Below are positions 33,775-46,139 of a DNA stretch of 64,000 nucleotides, piece after piece (the first letter of the stretch is position 1; each line of letters begins with the position of its first letter). The stretch spans positions 7,567,009 to 7,631,008 of the forward strand of contig CM040444.1 in the NCBI GenBank assembly GCA_022749755.1. The letters are read 5' to 3'. This DNA comes from Azadirachta indica (lineage: Eukaryota; Streptophyta; Magnoliopsida; Sapindales; Meliaceae). The notes beneath the pieces were generated by a model. It ran no database searches. It worked only from the letters and a program-made list of their open reading frames with translations, and was not told where the DNA came from. A program made the position numbers and the translations under genes.

Positions 33775-34790
33775 GAAATTGGAGAATGAATTACCTGGTG
33801 GAAAGACCCATTTTCTGGGGACCATTGGTTTGCCTATCACTCCTTATTCCAGCGCAGTTAAACTGATACGTCTGATGGAAAATGTGGATACTGTTAAAGA
33901 AGCAATGAAAAAAGGGGTGTGCTATTTGGAACCACGGACAGTGGCTGATATGGAATTTAGCGGGTGGTGTGAATGGTGGTATGCATGTCAACGATGTCTC
34001 TAATGCTTCTGCTTCACGAACGATGCTGATGAGTCTCAGAACTTTTGATTGGGATAAAGATGCCTAAAGACGCTAGGAATACCAGCTGAAATTCTGCCCA
34101 AAAATATCAGTAAATCCGAGATTGTAGATGAAATTGCCAAAGGATGGCCAATTACGTACAGGAATCCGAATTCCAGTATGTCTTGGTGACCAGCATGCAG
34201 TTATGTTAGGAAAAGTGTGTCGAAAAGTTGAGGCTAAAAGCACCTACGGAAGTGGTTTTATACTTCTTAACACAGGTGAAGAAATAGTTGAGCCAGCAGG
34301 GTGTTTTGAGCACCATAGCCTTTAAGCGTGGTCCAAAAGCACCAACGAACTATGCTCTGGAGGGTTCAATTGCTGTTGCCGGAGCTGCAGTTCAGTGGTT
34401 GAGAGACAGTCTTGGGATAATTAACGGAGCAAGCGAGATTGAGGGATTGGCAGCATATTGCCGGATCTGCAAGCATGATGGTTCTTAGGGCCACTTTCAC
34501 TGTACATGCTTGTGCCTAATATTGTCTTTTGTCATGATTTACAGGCGGACTTGTTGGGAAGCCAGGTAATTAGACCAGCTGACATAGAGACAACGCTCTT
34601 GGAGCAGCGTATGCACTTGGATTAGCAATTGGGGTTTGGAAAGAAGATGATGTTTTCCTTTTTGGAGAAAAGCTTAAGAAAATTTTCCCGCCACCTTAAA
34701 GGATGAACTTAGAAAGAAGAAGGCAGGATCTTGGTCAAGAGCTGTTGGGAGAACTTTTAACCTAGTCAATCTTTCTCTCTTTTGGGACTT
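33775..34790 (+). pseudogene. Glycerol kinase pseudogene (GLI1/NHO1-like), partial
   Basis: Glycerol kinase phosphorylates glycerol with ATP to glycerol-3-phosphate in the plant cytosol. Recognisable segments in order on the plus strand: KLENELPGGKTHFLGTIGLP and AVKLIRLMENVDTVKEA (33,776-33,910); VNDVSNAS and FDWDKD; LGIPAEILPK (34,070-34,100); [21 protein letters not shown] (34,180-34,230); [35 protein letters not shown] then [13 protein letters not shown] (34,330-34,425); QADLLGSQVIRPADIETT (34,543-34,595); and SWSRAVGRTFNLVNLSLFW (34,731-34,785). Acceptor-like TTTTTAG (33,774) and TTTACAG (34,542) suggest it derives from an intron-containing gene, not a processed copy. Missing: the N-terminal ATP/glycerol-binding part and the central exons between residues equivalent to VPAFNG and MQIQAD. 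Several frameshifts and stops interrupt it. Confidence 0.88.
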
Positions 34791-35037
34791 TACATCTTTT
34801 ATATTTAATCTCTTTCTGCAGATGCTTGTGAATTAGTACATCAGTTATATTTGTATACATTTGTATCAGAGTTTATAATCTTATAATCAATGCAATTTTC
34901 TCCTGATTAATTCTTTATTCATCAAATATGACTTTTCCCATTCTCCTTAATTTATTTCCAAGTTGACTAGGGCTCTGTTTCCAATTCAAGGTTTTCCAAT
35001 TCAAGGTGAAAAAGAGTTTTATTACTCACCAATCAAG

Positions 35038-36883
35038 TTACAGGGAACATACTGCAGTACACGGGGGTAACAAAAGCCAATGAAAACAAGAAATACATGC
35101 ATCAATGAAATGAAACCATTTCAGAGCCAATATACATTCAACGGGAGGATGACAAATATCCCCAATATAATTTAGGCTGCAGCAAAACTCCAATTAAATG
35201 TCACCATGTCAATTGCACTTTCATCTTCCTTTGCTCCATTTGATGGTGTTGTCCGCATATTGCTACAGCTCCTGTGAATTATTAAACCATAGAGTCCAGA
35301 GTAACCTTCATAATTGCTTTCATCAAAGTTTGCAAACTGCCCTCCATACGAGATATTTGCGATATGGACCCTCTATGGATCCTCTCTATCATTTTCAGAT
35401 TGTAAAGGTTATTCGGTATGGATCCTGATAAGAAATTTTGAGACAAGTTCATTGCGTGAATTTTGTGAAGGTGTCTGATTTTTTATGGGATATCACCAGT
35501 TCATTCATTGCTTGAGAAATCCAATTCTGTCATATATATAACAATGTCACCCTTGTAAGATTTATATCTATTCTTAGTAGTGAATTCTACTACTTGATCA
35601 TATGACTTTCAATATATTTCCTCCCACTGCGACAGTACAAGACTGGAATTGTCTTAAGTATCAAAGGTATCAAAAGCTTGATACTAAGAACTCCTAGTTG
35701 GGAACTTGTAGGCATGTCCATCATCTGTTCCCATCTAAAGTGACATATTAATGAAACATGAAGGTATTGGCCCATTGAGTTTGTTATAAGAAAGATCTGA
35801 GATAGTTAATGTTCTTGATTGACATAATTTATCAGGAATATGACATTGTAGATGATTCCCTCGTAGGAGATGGAATTGGAGATTTGAGTATTTGCCAGTA
35901 GGGATACTTCCAAAGAAAACATTATCACTTAAATCAAGTGTTATTAGTGAAGTGCTTTTGAACAATGCATTTGGAAATGACCCGCTGAGAGCATTTTTCT
36001 GCAAGTAAAGATGCTGCACTGGTGAAAAACCCAAGGAAGATCCCATGGATCCAGAAGACAAATTGTCAAAGATGTCTAAGTATCTAAGACTTACAAGATC
36101 TATTAAGATAAAATGGAATATTGCCTTCTAGACGATTTTTTAACAGTGCGGGAACTGTGAGGCTTAGGAAATTAGCAATCCAACTAGGAATTTGAGCAGA
36201 TACCGTGTTCTTGGATATATCCAATGGAAATAATGAAGTAGCTTTATATGGTCTATTTGCAATTTTCCCACTAAAAAAGTTCATGTGGTCCAAATATAAC
36301 CTTTCTAATTCAGTCAAGTTAAAAAATTCGGAATAAATTTGCCCATGAATATTATTATGACAGGTCCAAGAATGTCAATGAGGAGCAACCAGTGACAAAA
36401 CGTTTAGGTAACTCCCTTGAGAAGCCATTTCTTGACAGGTCTTATCACTCAAGTCTTTTCATATTACCCATAGGAGGAATATTGCCTCGAAAGCTATTTG
36501 ATATGATAATTTTGAAAAATAATACCTATGTTTTCTAGGAAATCACCATTGATGCCGAGATGTTTTTTACAGTTCTTCAAAACGAGAAAACAAGGACAAA
36601 TTTACAAGTGGAAATCTTTCAGAAATATCAGATATCTACTGTCCAGCATTATTGAGGGAGAATTCAGTAATCCGTTTTGTCATAGCATTGCACTTAACTC
36701 CTTTCCAATTGCAACAATCAGACAATTGGAATTTTCGAGGTATTCTCTATAACTGATTGTTATAAAGAAGCTTTTGAGTTCTAAGAGACCAATCCTCCTT
36801 TTCGAAGCAACCTTTTTATCCATATATCTCAATCAAAGATATTAAAATCAACGAAATAGAGAACTTAATGGGAAAGTTTCCTT
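35038..36883 (-). pseudogene. RLP1: Cf-9-type receptor-like protein pseudogene, internal exons lost
   Basis: RLPs are plasma-membrane proteins with extracellular LRRs and no kinase; they act in immunity or development with co-receptors. The relic starts with a signal-peptide-like FPIKFSISLILISLIEIYG, but its start codon is AAG (36,881-36,883) where RLP2 has ATG. The cap follows (KGCFEKED, SDCCNWKGVKCNAMTKRI, about 36,670). LRRs are visible at 36,317-36,084 and 36,061-35,735 (LQKNALSGSFPNALFKS, TLDLSDNVFFGSIP, DLSYNKLNGPIPSC). The end carries FANFDESNYEGY, SAIDMVTFNWSFAAA, a membrane helix and a short tail to TAA at 35,038-35,040. The small LRR exons that separate the first and last exons of RLP2 and RLP4 are gone, so exon 1 runs almost directly into the LRR exon. 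Many stops and shifts. Confidence 0.88.
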
Positions 36884-36944
36884 TGGAAGACAACTTTTCA
36901 ATTACTGCCAACCTATACTCAATAATATGATATAGTTATGGGGT

Positions 36945-38180
36945 GAAAATAGGCTGGGCATGTGGCAGTACATAAGCCTATGATGCTCTAACTGGCACTT
37001 ATGAGATGATCCGATAATGTCGAAACTCACCTCCTAGGGATCCCTGCTGAGGTGAAAAACTAGTTTGAAGGGTGTTCACATGAAAACTGCCACGTGACTT
37101 ATAACCAATAGTTCATATAAAAAAGTCAAAAGAGTGAAATATATTTTGAAATAATCCCAAAAGTTAAGGGATTTGGTCTCTAAAAATAAGAAAAGGGTTT
37201 GCTATATTTATAGGTAGCAAGCCACCTAACCAAGGAGATAGTTCGGCTTTTAGGAGGCTGAAACTGAGCCCCACCTGACACTATAACCGCTAAGGGGACT
37301 ACAAATGAAAGCGAATGAACTTTCGCCGTGTGTGCGTAAGGGATAAGGTAATCCTTTACCCAAATCAAATCACATCATGTGGCATGTAATTTTGAATAAG
37401 GCCATGAAGACCAATTCAAGCTCACAACGGGTCTTTAGTTTTTGTCTTCAAGCTAAGGTTTCAAAGCAAAACGTAGGAAGACAAAATGAGGGGTAATTCG
37501 GGCAATATATTTCAACCAATCACAAGTTAAAGAAGGTGAGATATATAAAGGCACTTATATCGAGGTAGAGGGTCCTTCTCTTAGTTTTTGCCTCATTTTT
37601 ATTCTCTCTCACTAGAAATACAAGTTACTTCACACTTTCTCACTCTAGAGAATAAGAAGCAACTTTGTTTATTTGTAGGTTCCTCTCAAGACAATATTAA
37701 AACACTCATTGCAAGTGCTCTTTTGAAGTTTATTCACTATTTTTACCTTATAAAAGGCCACATATATCCCACGTTCATGTCTATTATGTGCATTTTGGTT
37801 GACTTTCCCCTTTTTACATGAACTTGTTGTGTTCACCATTTTAAGCTACATAAGTGAGTCTTAAATTCACTTTCTCAAGGTATTGACTTAAGCGTCAAAA
37901 TGGGCTCGCCAAAAAATATTTGCATTCCCTTTTTGACCGTGTTCTTTGTTGTTGAATGATTTGTCCAGTTTAGGACTAGGGTCAACGAGAATACAAGGTG
38001 AGGATGGTTCATGACAGCTTGGCTCGTGGCTCAGAGACACGTGAAAGACTACCTCAAAAAGACTCCTCGGGGTTAGAACGAAGTCAGAATGGGTGTGAAA
38101 AGCTAAGCTCAGACTATTGACTAGGCATTCATCTCTAGCTTGAATACTATCTCATCTAGTATCCCACCTCACCAGGGTTT
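36945..38180 (+). mobile_element. LTR-like element, possibly gypsy Tat/Athila type
   Basis: Inserted just upstream of RLP1. Has TATA-like gagatatataaagg (37,540), a pyrimidine-rich leader (cttctcttagtttttgcc) and acttaagcgtcaaaatgggctcg (37,888), shared with the element at 2,490-3,540. No coding part attached, so probably a solo LTR. Boundaries uncertain. Confidence 0.45.
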
Positions 38181-38808
38181 ATGTTTTTCTGCTTCAAAAA
38201 TAATACACTAACTATTACTAAAGCAATTTAAATAATTGGGTATTGAGTAATATACATTCATTTTAAATAAAAATAATTATATCAAATGTCCAACTTTGAC
38301 TAGGTTCAGTTTCTACTAAAGTATGTTATCAAACATCAAATTAATAGTATTTCATTAAAACAGACAAAAGAGTAGTGTGTTTTTTTTTTTTTTTTGGATC
38401 AAGACAAAAGATTAGGCTAAAAAAAACTGAAAAGCAATATGAACATATTGGTTTCGCTTAGATAATTATGCAGAACCTTTGATTTAAAAGAGATAGGAGA
38501 AATAATAATATTAATTACAGGAGAAATAAGCTAAAACAGAGAATAACATAATTGAAAAATCATCTTAAAGAAAGAGCTAATAACAAGCTTAATTAATTGA
38601 GATGGTAATTAGGAGCAGCCTATTAATGGTGAGGAATAACTTTATAAAAAGCTACCATAAGGTAACTTGGAGAAATCACGTAAAGGAAAATGTAAACTTG
38701 AGTAGTTTTAGTACCAAATTGAAATCAATCAAATATATTACAATGTGAGAATAGAATACATATACCACTGAAAAACAAGTTATACATGCATATAGCCTAG
38801 CACTATCA
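38181..38808. other. Spacer between LTR-like element and RLP2 3' end
   Basis: No gene recognised. An AT-rich stretch that should include the RLP2 3' UTR. Confidence 0.45.
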
Positions 38809-41800
38809 CTAGCATAATACATATTTCCAAACCCAATAAAAACATAAATCTATAAACGTATCAACAAAATAAAACCATATTCTGTGCAAATATGAATTTA
38901 TCCAAAGGATGGCAAATAATCCCAACATTAATGTGACATAAGATGAGCAAAACTCTAGTAGAATGATACCATATCAACTGCAGATTTATCTTCTTATGCT
39001 CTGTTACTGGATCCTGTTGTGGGCGAATCCAGTACATTGGTGCAATTCTTGTTAATTATTAGGCCACAAAGATTTGGATTACCTCTGTAATTTCTCCCGT
39101 CAAAGTTTGCAAATTATCCTGCACTAAGAGTTGGCCTTGACAAGTTGTTGTTTAACGTGTCACAGCTTGATAAGAAATTTAGTTTAGTCAACTAGGAAGG
39201 AATTTGGCCACTGAGTTCGTTGTGAGAGGTTTAAGCTCTCTATCAATTTGAGATTGAAAAATCTCTGCGATATAGAACCTGATAAGAAGTTATAAGAGAA
39301 ATTCAATGCTTGGATTTCTTGAAGGTTTCCAATTTCTGGTGGGATAATTCCAATTCATTCATTGCACAACAAGTTCAAGCCACTCATACTTACAATTTTG
39401 CCTTGATAAGTTTCATATTTATACTTCGCTATAAATCCTACTTTTGTTGAACTGACAGGCCAAATATTACTTTCCGAAAGTTTAATTGAAGATAAGAATC
39501 ATAGCAAGCAGGTTTAAGTTCAAATTGCCAGGGATAGGGCCAGCTTTCATTATATTATTGCATCGATCTTGTCCATGGACTTATGTTAATGAAGCATCCA
39601 GGTATTAAGCCATTTAACTAGTTATAGGAAAGGTCCATGATCCTTAGCTCTCTTAATTGACAAAATTGATTAGGAATACCACCTTGAAGATTGTTTCCCC
39701 TTAAAAGAAGAATACGCAGGGATGAAGACCTCATTTGTCCAATGAGGAATACTTCTAGAAAAGTTATTGTAGCTTAGATCAAGAGTTATTAATTAAAAGC
39801 ATCTAAGTAAGGCAGATGGAATTGTCCCATTGAACTGATTATTATGTAGGTAAATGTGCCTCGCTAGTGAAAGATTAAAGGATGTCAGGGATCTAAGCAA
39901 CATGTTTTTAGAGATGTCCAGCGTTCAAAGATTTCTATATTTTATTAAGCTGAACGGGAATATTACCTTCTAAAAAATTGTTTGACATTAAAAGAATATT
40001 GAGACCCCCAAATCTCCAATCCAATCAGGAATATGGCCAGGGAACATATTGTTAGATATGTCTAAGAAATATAATGACTTGGCTTTTGATAGTCCATCTC
40101 CAATCTTATCACTGAAGTTACTGTTGTTTAAACACAACTCCTGCAAATTAGTTAAGTTCATATATTTTGGAAAAATTGTTCCTTGAAGCTTGTCATTTGA
40201 TGGGCTCAAGAAAGACAATGAGAAACAACCAGTTAGAAATTGTGTCGATAATTCTCCCGAAAAATTATTACATGGCAAATCCAGTAAGTCAAGCATTTTT
40301 ATCTCACCTATTGAAGAAGGAATATTGCCCTCAAAACTATTTTCTGCCATGTTCATAGAGACCAATTTTGGGAGTATCTCATTGATGTTACCAGGGAGCT
40401 CACCACTGAATTTGTTGTTGGAGACATCCAAATGAAGTAGATTGTGTTTGGATTTTTATAGTTGAAGAATTCCTGACAGTGAGTTATTCTTTAAAACTAA
40501 GGCATCTAATTTTGTTTTATTCTCTACCAACCAGGTGGGAAAGTCTCTTACCAACTTTTTATGAGAGAGGTCAACGAGTTGTAAATTATATTGGTATAGA
40601 AGAAAATTAGGAATAATAGGTATGCTACAATTGCTCAAATAGAGGACCTTCAATTGAAAGGTAGGAAGCCAAGAAAAACTTTCATTTTGCACTTGTATCA
40701 AATTGTTTGAAAGTTGGACTACTTGAAGCTTTGAGTGGTTAGCCAATAAACTAAATGAGAATGAACCTTCAAAGATATTATGAGAAAGATATAAATATTC
40801 AAGGGATAAAAGATTTGCAATAAATGAAAAGTTGTCAGATAATATTTTGACTAAGAGGCCGAGAACTTTGAGGTTGGTCAAGTTACTGAGACAATAGGTG
40901 ATATGACTATCAAAATTATTCCAACACAGATTTAACTTAACAAGATTCTTCAAGTCGCATAATCCTACATAAGAAGTAGTGGAGGAAATAAAAATACCAA
41001 GACTTAAATTATCGGATCGTGTTTGCTAATATATAACATTTAAATTAGATCATACCACCAGTAAGAGAGCCGCTTATTCTATTGTTATTTAGATCCAAGA
41101 ATTTCAAGTTTTTAAAATTTGCTAATCTTGTGCCAAGAAAAAAGAAATAGTATATCAAGTCATATAATTTTGCAAAAGAAGTAGTAGGGGAAATAAAAAT
41201 ATCAAGTCTTCAAGTTATTGGATCATATCAGTTGATATATGACATTTAAATTAGATCATAGCCGCTTAATCCATTGTTACTTAGATCCAAGAATTGCAAG
41301 GTTTTCAAATTTGCTAATCTTGTGCCAAGAAAAAAGAAATAAAATTTAAAAAGTAAAGAAAAAAAATTAAATTGAAAGATATAAAACAATTGGACGCTTG
41401 AAAGAAGTGATTTAACTAAAACATATAGGTTGAGGAGGATTGTATTTTTACTACAGGATGCTTACATAAAACTTTAGAAGTTTATAGGGGTCGCTTCAAT
41501 TAGTAGAAAGACAAATGATTAAAAATTTTAATGTTGTCTATCTTAGATTAACAGAGTTGTTTGCAATTATATGATTCCAACTTAAATCCAACATTTCCAA
41601 CTTTCTCAAATTTCCTAACCTTGCAAAAAAATGAAATATGAAAAATTACAAGAAGACTAAGATTAATTGGATGTTCTCAAAGAAATAAATTATACATAAT
41701 ATCTCAAATTATACCTTGCTTAAGTCTGAAAACTTCCTCCATGAAATTTCCTTAAAGGTTCAAAGTCTTTAGAGAAGTTAATGAAACCAAATATGGTAAA

Positions 41801-42416
41801 ATACTGTCATTAAAGCCATTATAACCAAGATTTAAGATCTCCAACTTCTTTAAACTCCCAAAACCATCAAAGCCTACATTGGAGATATTTGCAATCTTAA
41901 TAAATAGCATAAATTATCGACAACAGAAAATTGCAAAGAAAAAAAGTAATTTTTTAATATTTATCAAATTTACTGAGTTACTTGGACATTAATCCTTTTA
42001 CTCTAAGGCAAAATATATACCTTAATTACCGTATAAAGCATCTAAACCATCGAAAAATAAGTCTAAGTTTTGCAATTCTTCCAAAAGAGAAAACAAGGAC
42101 ACATTTAGAAATGGAAATCCATCACCGGGATTTTTAATGTCCGTTGCCTTATATCATTGAGTGTGAGTTCCATCACGTGTTGAGTGGTGGCATTTCACTT
42201 AGCTCGCAGCTACAACAGTCATAAGATGTTCGATCATCAACCCACGACGTGAGAATATCATCAACATCCTAACTACTCACTAATTTAAAGAAGGCTTTCA
42301 TTTCCAATAAAGCAATCCTTTTTTCTTTTTTTTTCTAAACAACATTCATATCCATGTATTTGGACCAATACTATTAAAATTAATGAAACTGAAAACTTCG
42401 TAAAGAGAGTTTCCAT
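38809..42416 (-). pseudogene. RLP2: receptor-like protein pseudogene, multi-exon
   Basis: ATG at 42,414-42,416 gives METLFTKFSVSLILIVLVQI, a good signal peptide, then HGYECCLEK, an A-run frameshift, and a damaged cap (SWVDDRTSYDCC). Exon 1 ends near 42,021 (donor GTATAT). Small LRR exons follow at about 41,720-41,880, 41,535-41,625, 41,250-41,330 and 41,055-41,140; the last two lie in a tandem duplication. The long exon starts near 40,964 and includes open LRR stretches at 40,953-40,456 and 40,431-39,988 (LSNCSIPIIPNFLLYQYNL, MDVSNNKFSGELPGNINEI, NNMFPGHIPDWIGDL). The 3' end carries FANFDGRNYRGNPNLCG, SAVDMVSFY, a hydrophobic membrane segment and the tail WFYFVDTFIDLCFYWVW with TAG at 38,809-38,811. 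Numerous stops and shifts make it a pseudogene. Confidence 0.9.
40971..41345 (-). repeat. Tandem duplication of an LRR mini-exon plus intron in RLP2
   Basis: Two units with a 205 bp offset, starting aagaagtagtggaggaaat (40,971) and aagaagtagtaggggaaat (41,176). Each contains an LRR exon read leftwards (gatta/cttagatccaagaat phrase) and the same flanking intron (cttgtgccaagaaaaaagaaa). Confidence 0.8.
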
Positions 42417-43734
42417 TGGAACACAAACTCTCATTTGTTTTCAATATATGCTTCACTCTTAAAAGTCACCTAGCTGTGTGGTAAATAAACTATTACTTGC
42501 ACAATTTAAAGACTTTGGATATGTCATGAGAAAACATTAATTCTGGAAAAAAAAAATTGTCAAGTCTAAATTATGACTCGGTACATTTTCTATGAAAATA
42601 TATTACATCAATTCACTTAATTTTATTGAAATAGACAGACATCTACCAAAAGATTAGGTTGAAATAGTTGTTATGCCACAACTCATCGGTGTAAATTTAT
42701 TGATGTTGACTAAATAAAAGAAAAAAAAAATCAGGGTTTGTTCAAGTGTCTCCATCACTTAATTGTTACATATTAGATGGCTTGTGTATTTTTTTTCATG
42801 AGTTGATAGAGATTATCATGACTAAGAAATTCAGCAAGAGTAGACCCAAATTCTAAATTTAAAGCGGCAAGCAGGCCAAGGTACTAAAATTTTCACTTCA
42901 AATGTTACTTATGTGCGAGATAATATGCAAGTAAAAAAATTAAAAAAAAACTAAAATTGATTTCTATGTTAAGTTAGATTTTTAATACATGATCTGCTAA
43001 GAGAAATGCAGAAATGAAATTAAAAAAAAATTATTTTTGATTTCATCCCTGAATTTATTTACAACATTTAAAAATAACCTAAAATTTTAAAAAATCTTCT
43101 ATAATATCTCTATTAACAGGCAAATTACAGCTATCTTTAACAAACAAAAAAAATGACAAAATAACATTTTATCATTAGGCAATTAAGGTTTTATGTACAA
43201 AAACAAAAATAATCTGTGTAATAAAAAGATAAAATTAACCCTATATATAACTAACTTAAAAAATTAATTAATTAAATAAATAAATGATTATTATTTTTAT
43301 TATTATTATTATCCAATCCCATCATCATATTTATCATCATCATCCAATCTCCACACAACACATCATCATCATCTAATTTATAAAAAACATCATCACCATT
43401 ATAATCTCTACACCACATTTGAACACCCAGCCACGAAAACCAGCAAATCTGCTTCTTCATAATCATCACCCATTCTCTTAAAATTTAATTTTTACAGTTA
43501 AAAGAAAATCAATAAAATTACAAAAAAAAATGAAGGGAAAAAAATTGATCTTTCAATTTGAATTTAAAATTTTCTTAAAATTTCCACAAAAAATTCCTTA
43601 TGTACAGAATCACAATCCCTCCTGTACCAATCCAATTTAACTTTCAATTTCTTATTTTTCCATCTAACAATAAAATGTTAGTAATTTTCCAACATTTTGA
43701 ATTATTTATAAAATTATCCATTAATTTAGGATAA
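42417..43734. other. Spacer upstream of RLP2
   Basis: No gene. 42,745-42,920 resembles 46,400-46,530 and 43,960-44,040 (agtagacccaaattctaaatttaaa), a third partial copy of the duplicated spacer that follows. 43,290-43,395 is a degenerate tta/atc trinucleotide microsatellite. Confidence 0.5.
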
Positions 43735-46030
43735 AGCCGAAAATAACCCAAAACTATATCCTAATTTATTATTTCACCAAAATTTAGGAAGGAACATATT
43801 AATGAGCTTTTGGTCAAACTAACATATTTTAATTTTCATACAGGTTATCTATTTATCTCGTACAATACTAGAGGATATATTTTTACTTTTAATTTAAGAG
43901 AGTATCTGCACTACTTTCCGTTAACTTGAAAGAAATTATATGAATTTAAAGAAAAGAAATTTAGATGTTGACCCAAATTTTAAATTTAAAACTACAATCG
44001 AAATAAGTTTCTACACCTTTTTGCTTCAACTTTTACTTGAATAATAAAAAAAAAAATTCGGTTATACTCAGATAATTTATACATTCTCCCTACGGTGCAA
44101 AGAGATAATCACACCATAAAAAAAAAACAGTTTGCTTTAATCAACTTTTATTTGCTGTGACCTTTTTTTCTATGAAGCAAGGTAATATTGCAAGTTGATT
44201 TTAAATCCTAAATGTTTATATTATTGCCATTTCAATTCCATTGTATATCATTTTCTATGCAAAAATAAATCTTTTTCTCATCAATAGTTGCATACATTTA
44301 TAAGTTTGTGTAGCTTTTTGTAGTCATAGATTTCTCAAAAAACTGAAATTCAATTTTAAAAAACTAATCAATCAAAATTAGTTCTCGCCTAAATTATGTT
44401 AAACTTTTTTGCACTCTTCACTCTTGATCCATGCTAACAGTTAGACAATTTAACCTACACATTTATTGTTATATATTTTGTCATGTCAATCTCAATTAAT
44501 CAATGGAGAAGATTCAACAAGTTCTTAATTTGATTACGTTACCCTTTACCATTAAAATCTCGATTTATTAGCATATTCAGTTAGAAGTGGGCAAATAACC
44601 GGCCTGAACCGAACCGGACCGGATCAAAATTAAACCAAAATGTATGGGTTCGGTCCATTATCTTATGCAATTCAGTCCAATTTTGGTTCTTTACATAAAA
44701 AATCCAAAATTTTCGGTTCGATTTCGGTTTCAATTTTAATTTAAAAAATTCGGAGCAGATCAAAAATATTATTTTTTAATATCTTTTTCATTCAAACGAC
44801 GTCGTTTTGTTGAGTTTTACTAAAATGACATTGTTTAAATTGATATAAAATTTTAAAAAAATAATAAATTTATCAAAAAATCAAACTGACTTAGAAACCA
44901 GACCGATCGGTCCGATTTTATTTCCGTTCTCATATATAATTGGTCTGCTTCGGTTTTGGTTTTCCTTTTTATTCAGTTCAGTATAGTCTTAAAAATTTGA
45001 GACTCGAACTTTTTGGGTTCGGTCTGAGTTTTCAAAACCCGGTTCGAATCGAATCATGTCTACCCCTACATTCAATATTTAATTCTTAAAAAATCACATA
45101 GGTAAGTGAATATTATTTAAAGAATTCACTATAAAGTCAATTGAAAATTTTCCTACTTCGACTGTATATGGTACTAAAAATACATCATAATTTTGAATGA
45201 AATTATATTAATAGTAGTAATTAGAAAATACATTTATGTAAAAACTATATGTGGTGAGAATTAAAGTCACTTGACAATAATTATATTGCTATGAAGTTTT
45301 AACAATTATTTTCAGTTAAGGAAATATATTTTCCTAGAAGATGTACTTGGTCAGAAGTCAGCATATAAAAATATATAATTTCTACAAATTAATCCTTTTC
45401 AATCAAGAAATAAGGGAAACATATCTGATCATAAGTTTTTGCTTATATAAAAACAACAAATTGTCTACAATCCTTTTCGATTAAGAAGATATATTTTTTT
45501 AGAAAATGTAACTCATGGGAACTCAACCTCTTAAAAATCAAATTTCAAGTCTAGAATGAACAATTTTTTATCACATATCCTTCATGATATGATATTATTT
45601 ATTTTGAGTAGTTTTGTCTCCAGGTACTATGTGAGAATTCAATAATTTTCATAACTAAACTAAGAGGGACTTTTACACTAATTCTTACATATTGATTTTC
45701 GTCAATTGTATTAATATGTTAACTTAATAGTTATCATTTTAGGATTTCATGTAAAAATTCAAAACTTCAATACAAAATTTGAAATATGAAACACAAAGTT
45801 TGAAATTTTTAACACAAAACTGAAAAACAGAGTATTCCTAAATTTTATGACAAGGATGCAAACAATAATATTTATTTCATTGGGTTTTTATTAAGCCCAA
45901 AAACAAAGCCTAATCGAAAATAATCCAAGAGGTAAGAGATCTAATAAAGAGAGAAGTTAATTAAGGAAAAGGACAAGATCAATATGGTCAAAAAGAAAAA
46001 GAGTAACATAAGAGAGTCCCACCTTTAAAA
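43735..46030. repeat. Segmental duplication 3, copy A
   Basis: Aligns with 46,140-48,225: ttattatttcacc-aaatttagga, gttgaccc/taaatttt, ggtgcaaagagat, gcatacattt(a/g)taagtttgtgtagc, gttatcattttaggattt, and aagcccaaaaacaaagcct. Contains a hAT MITE that copy B lacks. No gene seen. Confidence 0.75.
44582..45068. mobile_element. hAT-type MITE, second copy, with empty site in the duplicate
   Basis: Starts tagaagtgggca and ends tgtctaccccta. The interior is rich in gaaccggacc/ggttcggt words like the element at 29,120. Flanked by tattcagt (44,574-44,581) and cattcaat (45,069-45,076), 6 of 8 matching. The duplicated spacer near 47,220 (ccatagattcaatatccaattc) runs through the site without the element. 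Confidence 0.8.
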
Positions 46031-46139
46031 TAATAGAGATCTTCATAAAAAATACTATATTTTGTAAGATACAAACACAAATGTGTGTGAAGATATTCAT
46101 ACTGTGTTCTACCTATTTTAATTATGAAGTAACAAGGGC

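Noticed and set aside
35198..35428. Plus-strand 76-codon frame
   Set aside because: Antisense of the RLP1 C-terminal region.
42250..42416. RLP2 as a functional gene because of its intact ATG and signal peptide
   Set aside because: An A-run frameshift follows within 30 codons, and later exons contain several stops.
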